Shown here: positions 25,582-31,676 of the stretch, piece after piece | Numbering within the stretch: the first letter of the stretch is position 1 | How the letters are laid out: each line of letters opens with the position of its first letter | Source: Caccoplasma_A sp045587545 | GTDB taxonomy: Bacteria > Bacteroidota > Bacteroidia > Bacteroidales > G3-4614 | DNA length: 64,000 nucleotides | Assembly: GCA_045587545.1 (NCBI GenBank) | Contig: JAZNCN010000015.1 | Span: forward strand, 17,257 to 81,256 | Direction of reading: 5' to 3' | Notes under the pieces: generated by a model | Database searches by the model: none | What the model was told of the DNA's origin: nothing | The model's input: the letters and a program-made list of their open reading frames with translations, nothing else | Made by a program: the position numbers and the translations under genes

Positions 25582-26718
25582 ATGTTTTTCAAAGATATAA
25601 TAGGACACGAAGATATAAAAGCCCATTTGATACAATCTGTATCAGAAGGCAAAATACCCCATGCCCGATTACTATGCGGTCCCGACGGAGTTGGTAAATT
25701 GGGAATGGCAATAGCCTATGCCTGTTACCTAAACTGCACAGGTAAAAAACCGGGCGATACCGATTCGTGTGGCGATTGTCCGTCGTGCCGACAGATAACC
25801 TCTATGATGCACCCCGATATACATTATGTCTTTCCAATATACAAAACATCAAAACCCAAGCGTGCCGTATCTGACGACTACATAAAAGAGTGGCGACACC
25901 TTTTGACCGAAACAAAATATATATCGTTGGAGAGTTGGCTCTCAGAGATAAATGCCGAGAATGCCCAACCGCAAATATATGTAGATGAAAGTCAGGAGAT
26001 AATACGCAAACTAACATACAAAAGTTTTCAATCAGAATACAAAGTAATGATAATATGGCTGCCCGAGTTGATGAACGAAGGTTGCGCCAACAAACTGTTG
26101 AAGATATTAGAAGAACCATACGATAAGACAATATTTCTACTCGTATCAAACCGTCCCGACAAGCTATTGGCAACCATACTATCGCGAACACAACCCTTAA
26201 ACTTCAAGTCGCTACCAGCCGAAATCATATCGCAGACAATACAAACAAATTTCAATGTCGATAGAGAGGCTGCAGACGGAATAACCCGATTAGCAGGAGG
26301 CAGTTATCGCCAAGCATTAGACTTAATGAGGCAGACAGGAGAAAACTCACAATTCTTTGACCTCTTTGTGCAGATGATGCGACTATCATATGCACGCAAA
26401 ATAAAAGAGATGAAGGCTTGGAGCGAGGAGGTGGCAAAACTCGGACGCGAAGCAGAAAAACGTTTCTTACAATATTGTCAGCGAATGTTGCGCGAAAACT
26501 ATATATACAATGCGCACATACCCTCAATAGTATATCTGACACCAGAAGAGCGAAACTTCTCAACACGTTTTGCTCCATTTATAAATGAAAAAAATGTAAT
26601 AGAGATAATGGAAGAATTTGGTCGTGCCGAAAGCGATATATCGCGTAATGCCAATGCCAAAATAGTATTCTTCGACCTCTCTATAAAAATGATATTACTA
26701 ATAAAACGAGCAACTTAG
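25582..26718 (+). CDS. holB: DNA polymerase III delta' subunit
   Basis: A 378-aa clamp-loader subunit. The N-terminal AAA+ domain has IGHEDIKAHL, PHARLLCGPDGVGKLG (degenerate P-loop with Leu in place of Thr, as expected for non-hydrolysing delta'), and a four-Cys zinc module CTGKKPGDTDSCGDCPSC around residues 53-70. The sensor-like ILEEPYDKTIFLLVSNRPDKLLATILSRTQ is typical. The zinc module and missing ATPase threonine separate it from dnaX. Confidence 0.9.
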   Translation: MFFKDIIGHEDIKAHLIQSVSEGKIPHARLLCGPDGVGKLGMAIAYACYLNCTGKKPGDTDSCGDCPSCRQITSMMHPDIHYVFPIYKTSKPKRAVSDDYIKEWRHLLTETKYISLESWLSEINAENAQPQIYVDESQEIIRKLTYKSFQSEYKVMIIWLPELMNEGCANKLLKILEEPYDKTIFLLVSNRPDKLLATILSRTQPLNFKSLPAEIISQTIQTNFNVDREAADGITRLAGGSYRQALDLMRQTGENSQFFDLFVQMMRLSYARKIKEMKAWSEEVAKLGREAEKRFLQYCQRMLRENYIYNAHIPSIVYLTPEERNFSTRFAPFINEKNVIEIMEEFGRAESDISRNANAKIVFFDLSIKMILLIKRAT

Positions 26719-26836
26719 ATAGTTATTAGTTGTCGGTTGTAACCGCCCCTTCGGGGTAGTTGTTAGTTATCAGAAAAACTAAAATAACAAATAACTACAA
26801 GAAGGGTTCAACTAACAACTAAAAACTAACAATTAA
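26719..26836. repeat. Intergenic AGTTGTTAGTT-type repeat block with hairpin
   Basis: Between holB and the transporter gene lies a block of TTAGTTGT/TAGTTGTTAGTT units around a short stem CCCCTTCGGGG (about 26746-26756), followed by the inverse complement units (AACTAACAACTAAAAACTAAC). Similar AGTTGTTAGTT units with a different internal stem occur at 42197-42250. It looks like a dispersed, non-coding, REP/MITE-like element. Confidence 0.55.
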
Positions 26837-26840
26837 TAAA

Positions 26841-27521
26841 ATGAACAAGGTATCGGACAACCCTTTAAAAAACCGAGATGCAGCAACAGGCGTAAACACA
26901 CCCTTGCTGATAGTTACAGCACTCTTTGTAACACTCTATCTCGTATCAAACGTAATGGCAGTAAAAGTAATAGGCATATTAGGTCTCTTTTACTTTGATG
27001 CAGGTACAATAACCTTCCCTTTTGCATATATGCTTGGCGATGTGCTGACCGAAATCTGGGGATACCGCACAGCGCGACGCGTAATATGGCTCACCCTCTT
27101 ATGCAACATATTAATGGTAGTATGTACCCAAATAGGAGTGTGGTTACCCTCGCCTGAACATTTGCATCAAACCGAGCAAGCATATAACCATATATTCAAC
27201 TATGTACCAAGGATAGTTGTAGCCTCGTTGGTAGGTTTCTTACTCGGAGAACTATCAAACGCATGGTTTATGGAACGTATAAAAAAATGGACAAAAGGGC
27301 GTCATCTATGGCTTCGTACAATAGGAAGTTCTGCCATAGCCTACATCTTTGATGCAGTACCCTTTGTATTAATAGCCTTTGCAGGCGTAGTAACAACCCA
27401 AGAGTTATTACTAATGCTTGCCTTACAATATGTAGCAAAACTTGCAATAGAAGCTCTCTTTGCCACACCAATGGCATATATGGCAATAAACTACATCAAT
27501 AAACTTCTATTGCGACAATAA
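26841..27521 (+). CDS. Queuosine precursor transporter (YhhQ/QPTR family)
   Basis: A 226-aa inner-membrane protein with six helices of the VUT/YhhQ family (COG1738), which imports preQ0/preQ1 or related 7-deazaguanine bases for tRNA queuosine. Landmarks: YLVSNVMAVKVIGILG, AGTITFPFAYMLGDVLTEIWGYR (split in family as D-LTEVYG), and KGRHLWLRTIGSSAIAYIFDA near 155. A single base separates its stop from the next start, so it is tightly coupled to the radical-SAM-like gene, suggesting a shared salvage pathway. Confidence 0.88.
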   Translation: MNKVSDNPLKNRDAATGVNTPLLIVTALFVTLYLVSNVMAVKVIGILGLFYFDAGTITFPFAYMLGDVLTEIWGYRTARRVIWLTLLCNILMVVCTQIGVWLPSPEHLHQTEQAYNHIFNYVPRIVVASLVGFLLGELSNAWFMERIKKWTKGRHLWLRTIGSSAIAYIFDAVPFVLIAFAGVVTTQELLLMLALQYVAKLAIEALFATPMAYMAINYINKLLLRQ

Positions 27522-27522
27522 G

Positions 27523-28209
27523 ATGCAACGCTATTCACTAATAACAACAAAACTACCGCGTGAATTCATATTGTTACAAGGTAGGGGGTGCGTATGGAAA
27601 AAATGCACTTTCTGTGATTATCATACCGATACATCGCAGCACCCATATATCATAAACCGCCCCATATTACAACAAGTCACAGGCAAATATGGAGTATTAG
27701 ACATAATAAATTCAGGCTCGGCACCCGAACTCGATACTCAAACCATAGAACATATAAAACAACTTGTAAAAGAAAAAAACATACATACCCTATGGTTTGA
27801 AGCACACTACCTATACCATAACAAACTAAAAGGGTTTGCACAACAATTCTATCCTGCCAAAGTAAAATTCCGTTGCGGGGTAGAAACATTTGATATAAAC
27901 CTCCGTCAGCAATGGAACAAAGGCATACCTCCACAAATAACCCCTGCAGACATTGCAAAACATTACCAAGGAGTATGCCTCTTATGCTGTACAAAAGGAG
28001 ACACAAAAGAGAGAATACTAAACGATATATCCCTTGCCGATAAATACTTTGAATATGCCAGCATAAATCTTTTTTGCAATAACAGCACAACCGAAGAGAG
28101 AGACGAACATTTGGCTCAATGGTTTATAACCGAAATCTATCCCAACCTAAAGGAGAATTGTAAGTTTGAGGTGTTGTTAAATAATACCGATCTCGGGGTC
28201 GGGTTGTGA
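27523..28209 (+). CDS. Small radical-SAM-like protein coupled to the queuosine-precursor transporter
   Basis: A 228-aa protein opening with LLQGRGCVWKKCTFCDYH, the GRGC...CTFC layout of a radical-SAM enzyme, but with cysteines C23, C28 and C31 spaced CX4CX2C rather than the usual CX3CX2C. A glycine-rich strand (INSGSAPE) follows, as expected for the SAM-binding GGE-like motif. It is the size of a minimal partial TIM barrel. Queuine salvage by a radical-SAM lyase is known in Firmicutes; a similar role is inferred only from its coupling with YhhQ. The residue insertion could also mark a distinct family. Confidence 0.7.
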   Translation: MQRYSLITTKLPREFILLQGRGCVWKKCTFCDYHTDTSQHPYIINRPILQQVTGKYGVLDIINSGSAPELDTQTIEHIKQLVKEKNIHTLWFEAHYLYHNKLKGFAQQFYPAKVKFRCGVETFDINLRQQWNKGIPPQITPADIAKHYQGVCLLCCTKGDTKERILNDISLADKYFEYASINLFCNNSTTEERDEHLAQWFITEIYPNLKENCKFEVLLNNTDLGVGL

Positions 28210-28210
28210 T

Positions 28211-28280
28211 AAAGGCTTATCTACTACCTAACTTGTAAATTTCAATCTCGGTCACATACTACATGTATGCTCCCTTCGTT
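28211..28280 (+). repeat. Dispersed intergenic repeat A, copy 1
   Basis: A 70-base segment beginning AAAGGCTTATCTACT that is about 80% identical to 54528-54595. Both contain CTAACTTG, CTCGGTCACATAC and a GTATG(C/T)TCCC inverse of the CATAC unit, and both lie just after the stop of a plus-strand gene. Confidence 0.6.
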
Positions 28281-28365
28281 AATATAGAGCCGAAATCTAT
28301 CACCTCTGAGTAGTAAAAAAGAAAAGAGATATGTCAAGAATAATGACACATCTCTTATAATGTTG

Positions 28366-28762
28366 TGGAGCTGGAGGGGATTGAACCCTCGTCCATACAG
28401 GGAAACAATAGGCTTTCTACATGCTTATCTTTGCTTAAATTGTAGGGTACAGACAAGACCAAAGCTACCAATCATATACCTTAGCCTTTAAGATTTCATT
28501 TGAGGTGCAAGGCTCACCACAAACTATTTCCGATATAATAGCACCGCTTAAGGGGATAGCTTCGGAACAACAGCATCCGAGCGATGTCTTGTTTCACTAC
28601 CTTGTAGCGAAATTAAGCCAATCTACTGTACTTCGATTAGGCAGCAAGAGCGTAATTATTCTCGCCAGTTATAATTTCAAAGGCTCAGATTAAAGAGCAA
28701 ACCTAAGGAGGCTCTGCATGCTTACATATCACTTCTGCCCGCTGTCAAATCCAGTCAGCCCC
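28366..28762 (-). ncRNA. ssrA: tmRNA (ssrA), tag peptide GENNYALAA
   Basis: The minus strand from 28762 begins GGGGCTGACTGGATTTGACAG and ends CCCTCCAGCTCCA at 28366; the ends pair as a tRNA-like acceptor stem and the 3' part has the T-arm GGTTCAATCCC. The resume frame GGC-GAG-AAT-AAT-TAC-GCT-CTT-GCT-GCC-TAA at 28666-28637 encodes GENNYALAA, with Ala from the charged tRNA before it. This rescues stalled ribosomes and tags nascent chains. The CCA end is not encoded. The core promoter is the 33-bp repeat at 28821-28853. Confidence 0.95.
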
Positions 28763-28820
28763 GCATTGTATATGTTCTACTTATATAACCAAATCAGTAC
28801 CACTGTGCCAATTCGGGTTG

Positions 28821-28853
28821 CAAACTTACAAAATAATCCTTATACCAACAATA
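28821..28853 (-). promoter_or_regulatory. ssrA core promoter, copy 1 of a perfect 33-bp direct repeat
   Basis: On the minus strand the segment carries TTG at 28851-28849, a 20-base spacer, and TAAGTTTG at 28828-28821, the full Bacteroidetes -33/-7 pair. The same 33 bases recur unchanged at 29838-29870. Transcription would start about 52 bases upstream of mature tmRNA. Confidence 0.8.
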
Positions 28854-28866
28854 ACTTACATTAAAA

Positions 28867-29112
28867 TTACTTGTTCTCTATTTCGCGTATAAAATCTTCA
28901 GATATATATAAGTCTCCATATAGATATAAACCTGTTGATTTGTTGTGCAGATTTATACAAGTATTGCTTGAATAGAACATCTTTAAGGCTTCTAAGGGTG
29001 TTATATTCATAAGTCTTGATAAAATTATGGAAATAGCTCCAATCCTATTGCTCATAATAATCTCTTGAATAATAGGAGATTTTGTGGGGTTATCATAACT
29101 CTTCGGTTCCAT
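28867..29112 (-). CDS. Small partner protein of the DUF3990 cassette (DUF3791-like)
   Basis: An 81-aa protein, third gene of the cassette. After a short N-terminal stretch it has a compact helical core (IIQEIIMSNRIGAISIILSR and LEALKMFYSSNTCINLH) ending TGLYLYGDLYISEDFIREIE. This is the kind of small helical protein encoded beside DUF3990 genes and is probably DUF3791-like, though more divergent than the first cassette gene. Its start lies 20 bases inside the DUF3990 gene. A role as antitoxin or accessory factor is inferred. Confidence 0.7.
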   Translation of the reverse strand: MEPKSYDNPTKSPIIQEIIMSNRIGAISIILSRLMNITPLEALKMFYSSNTCINLHNKSTGLYLYGDLYISEDFIREIENK

Positions 29113-29584
29113 CGTATATAAGATAGTTGTTAACTATATCCTGATTTAGTATGCATATCTGATTGTTTGGTTGATGTTTTGATAACTCTCGCAAGGCAGT
29201 ACTAAGTTCCATTAACCCGGCAATGTAAAGATTGATAGTATCAACAACTCGGTCATTGGCAACACCACCTTCAACGTAGTCAAATTTATTAGCCATATCT
29301 TCTCCCGAACGATTTGCTATAATAAATTCTAACCATTGGATATCGTATGCTTCAAATAATTTACACTTAAACCCTTTCAGAACAGCGTCGCGATTTAGTC
29401 TGTATATGTTAAGAATGGCTGGCTTATTCCTGATTTTAGAGATATTTTGAGCCCATTTAATAGCTTGCTCTCGTATGTTTGTTATGTAGAAGCCTTGCCC
29501 AAAGTCTAAATTTTTTCTACCAAATTTACAGTTCGGATTTTTAATAATTTCCGTACTTCCGTGATACACTATTATTTCGTTCAT
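29093..29584 (-). CDS. DUF3990 protein, ADP-ribosyltransferase-like; candidate toxin
   Basis: A 163-aa protein with the DUF3990 layout: IIVYHGS (H8) at the N-terminus, DFGQGFYIT (Y33) near residue 30, then a helical middle and a C-terminal NQICILNQ strand. DUF3990 belongs to the ADP-ribosyltransferase fold; the H and Y positions correspond to NAD-binding residues of the H-Y-E type. It lies between two small helical-protein genes and overlaps both (4 and 20 bases). A toxin-antitoxin or abortive defence role is inferred from this context, not shown. Confidence 0.75.
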   Translation of the reverse strand: MNEIIVYHGSTEIIKNPNCKFGRKNLDFGQGFYITNIREQAIKWAQNISKIRNKPAILNIYRLNRDAVLKGFKCKLFEAYDIQWLEFIIANRSGEDMANKFDYVEGGVANDRVVDTINLYIAGLMELSTALRELSKHQPNNQICILNQDIVNNYLIYDGTEEL

Positions 29585-29820
29585 AAGTTAGACTCCCAAT
29601 TATTTAAACATTCAACCAATCTTTCCGCTAATACCTCTCTGCTTTCGCTATGTAGGGGTTCGTAATTTGGAATAATATAATTATCAATCATTCCAACGCG
29701 TTCCATACGTTGAAAAACTTCCTTATAGTCAATATTAAGAAATCTTGCAGTCGTTTCAATGCAAGTTGCTACAAAAGCCATTACAATCTGTTCTTTTGAT
29801 ATTTTTCTTAACTCTTCCAT
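29581..29820 (-). CDS. DUF3791-family small protein, first gene of the DUF3990 cassette
   Basis: A 79-aa helical protein: MEELRKISKEQIVMAFVATCIETTARFLN..., ending in the DUF3791 mark GMIDNYIIPNYEPLHSESRE. A longer frame could begin with GTG at 29838, but that codon lies in the -7 promoter box, so the ATG at 29818-29820 is chosen. It overlaps the DUF3990 gene by four bases (ATGA). Antitoxin-first order is common in type II modules, so this is the likely neutralising partner. Confidence 0.75.
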   Translation of the reverse strand: MEELRKISKEQIVMAFVATCIETTARFLNIDYKEVFQRMERVGMIDNYIIPNYEPLHSESREVLAERLVECLNNWESNL

Positions 29821-29837
29821 ATTATATCCATTTATCA

Positions 29838-29870
29838 CAAACTTACAAAATAATCCTTATACCAACAATA
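29838..29870 (-). promoter_or_regulatory. Cassette promoter, copy 2 of the 33-bp direct repeat
   Basis: Identical in all 33 bases to 28821-28853, with TTG at 29868-29866 and TAAGTTTG at 29845-29838. It places a transcription start about 10 bases before the first cassette ATG. The unit length between copies is 1017 bases. Confidence 0.8.
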
Positions 29871-29892
29871 GTACACAACTAAAAACTATTAA

Positions 29893-30843
29893 CTAATATC
29901 TTCTCTTCCTATACAACTGCCAACTGTTGAAAATGTTTTGCCAAAGAACGTAACTTCCGGGAGCAACAGAAGAGAGAGGGTTAAGGTATGTACATGCCAA
30001 CCAAATGGCAAGGACGGTATTCTTTTGACCTATTGCTTGTCCTGCGCTAATTTGGCTATTGTATTTACTTCCAATATATCTGCCAAAGGCAAACTGAATG
30101 GCACAAGTAACAAGCCCGGCAAATGCAACGGATATTTTAATTATTGCACCAGCATCACTGTTTGCTATCCATCGTATTGTTTGTGAAGTAACTATTGCCA
30201 ATGCTACAGCCCATATGTAAAAAGAATATCCGCTATATTTTAGAAGTTGTGCATGTACTCGCTTAAAGTATTTGCGTAGCACCATTGCCAATATAAATGG
30301 TATTATAAGCAGAGGAAATACTTTACTCAATATCTTGCCAAATGCTGGTAGAAACGATAATCCTTCGTGAGGTTCAACAAGAGGGAAGAGGAGGGGAATG
30401 ATAATTGCTGCCACAATATTTATAATCATTGTGTATGTAACCAATTGACCAGCGTTGCCTCCAAGTTTGCTTGTAATAACCACGGCAGCGGTTGCAGTGG
30501 GGCAAATAAGACATATCATAGCACCTTGCAGTACAATGTTTATCTCCCAACTGAAAATGCCCCAAATCAAAAGCAGTGCAATAATAGCACAACTCGCACT
30601 CTGAAATATTGCAAGTATCAAGTGCCACTTATTTGGTATTAACTCTTTTGGATTTGCTTTGCAAAACGATAACAGTAGTTGAATAAATATAAGAGTAGGC
30701 ATAAGAACTTCCACCGCACTATTAGCCATAGGTTTTAGTGGAGCCATAAACTCTGCTTTTGCAAATAGTATATACGCTCCTGTACCAACAATCATGGCAA
30801 TAGGCAGAGTCCAATTTTTAATAAATCTTATAATCCTATCCAT
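29893..30843 (-). CDS. Bile acid:sodium symporter (BASS) family transporter
   Basis: A 316-aa membrane protein with about ten helices of the BASS/SBF fold. Recognisable segments: FIQLLLSFCKANPKEL near residue 57, ICLICPTATAAVVITSKLGGN (the first discontinuous helix region, near 120), and GQAIGQKNTVLAIWLA (second crossing motif, near 275). Substrate cannot be read; Bacteroidetes members include pantothenate-, sulfonate- and bile-acid-type carriers. It has its own promoter box at 30881-30888 and ends 23 bases before repeat copy 2. Confidence 0.82.
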   Translation of the reverse strand: MDRIIRFIKNWTLPIAMIVGTGAYILFAKAEFMAPLKPMANSAVEVLMPTLIFIQLLLSFCKANPKELIPNKWHLILAIFQSASCAIIALLLIWGIFSWEINIVLQGAMICLICPTATAAVVITSKLGGNAGQLVTYTMIINIVAAIIIPLLFPLVEPHEGLSFLPAFGKILSKVFPLLIIPFILAMVLRKYFKRVHAQLLKYSGYSFYIWAVALAIVTSQTIRWIANSDAGAIIKISVAFAGLVTCAIQFAFGRYIGSKYNSQISAGQAIGQKNTVLAIWLACTYLNPLSSVAPGSYVLWQNIFNSWQLYRKRRY

Positions 30844-30880
30844 CTTGAGTAGTATCTCTTAAAAACGAAAGAGAATGATG

Positions 30881-30888
30881 CAAAATTA
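30881..30888 (-). promoter_or_regulatory. -7 promoter box TAATTTTG for the BASS transporter gene
   Basis: On the minus strand TAATTTTG lies 38 bases upstream of the start codon. It sits in a local palindrome AAAATTAATTTT. Confidence 0.5.
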
Positions 30889-30938
30889 ATTTTGGCTCAC
30901 TCTCTTTCTAATAAATTGTATTATAGTCGTTCTAACAA

Positions 30939-31655
30939 CTAATCTTCCTTCATATTATGGAATACGTTTTGAACATCATCGTCCTCTTCAAAACGCTCAA
31001 TAAGTTTCTCAATAACCTCGCGTTGTTCGTCAGTAACCTCTTTAGTGTCGTTAGGTATTCTCTCAAACTCTGCGCTCTCAATCTCAAAACCGTTATCTTC
31101 TAAATATTTTTGAATGTTGTTGAACTCCTCAAAAGGTCCGTAAATCATTATTGAACCCTCATCGCTATCCATTTCGTCAACACCAAAGTCAATAAGTTCA
31201 AGTTCAAGTTCGTCCATCTCAACACCCTCTTTCTCTTTTACTTTGAAAACACTCTTGTGTTCAAATAAGAATGAAAGAGAACCTGATGTTCCAAGAGAAC
31301 CTCCTGCTTTGTTAAAGTAGCTGCGAACGTTAGCAACTGTACGAGTAGTGTTATCTGTTGCAGTTTCAACAACTATTGCAACTCCAAAAGGAGCATATCC
31401 TTCATATACAACCTCTTTATAGTTGCCCTCGTCTTTAGATATTGCTTTTTTAATAGCACGTTCAACATTCTCTTTAGGCATATTAGCTGCCTTTGCATTT
31501 TGGATTAATGCACGAAGACGTGAGTTAGCATCTGGATCAGGGCCACCTGCTTTAACAGCCATAGTAATCTCTTTTCCGATTTTGGTAAATGTTCTTGACA
31601 TATTACCCCAACGTTTCATTTTTCGTGCTTTTCTGTATTCAAACGCTCTTCCCAT
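30939..31655 (-). CDS. yebC: YebC/PmpR-family protein
   Basis: A 238-aa member of the YebC/PmpR family, with MGRAFEYRKARKMKRWGNMSRTFTKIGKEI (landmark shown by its parts GRAFEYRKARK and WGNMSRTFTK), DPDANSRLRALIQNAKAANMP and EGYAPFGVAIVVE. The family was described as transcription regulators and more recently as acting on ribosomes stalled at polyproline. It follows pheT by 21 bases and is probably in its operon. Confidence 0.92.
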   Translation of the reverse strand: MGRAFEYRKARKMKRWGNMSRTFTKIGKEITMAVKAGGPDPDANSRLRALIQNAKAANMPKENVERAIKKAISKDEGNYKEVVYEGYAPFGVAIVVETATDNTTRTVANVRSYFNKAGGSLGTSGSLSFLFEHKSVFKVKEKEGVEMDELELELIDFGVDEMDSDEGSIMIYGPFEEFNNIQKYLEDNGFEIESAEFERIPNDTKEVTDEQREVIEKLIERFEEDDDVQNVFHNMKED

Positions 31656-31676
31656 AGTTATATCTTTTTTTATTAA

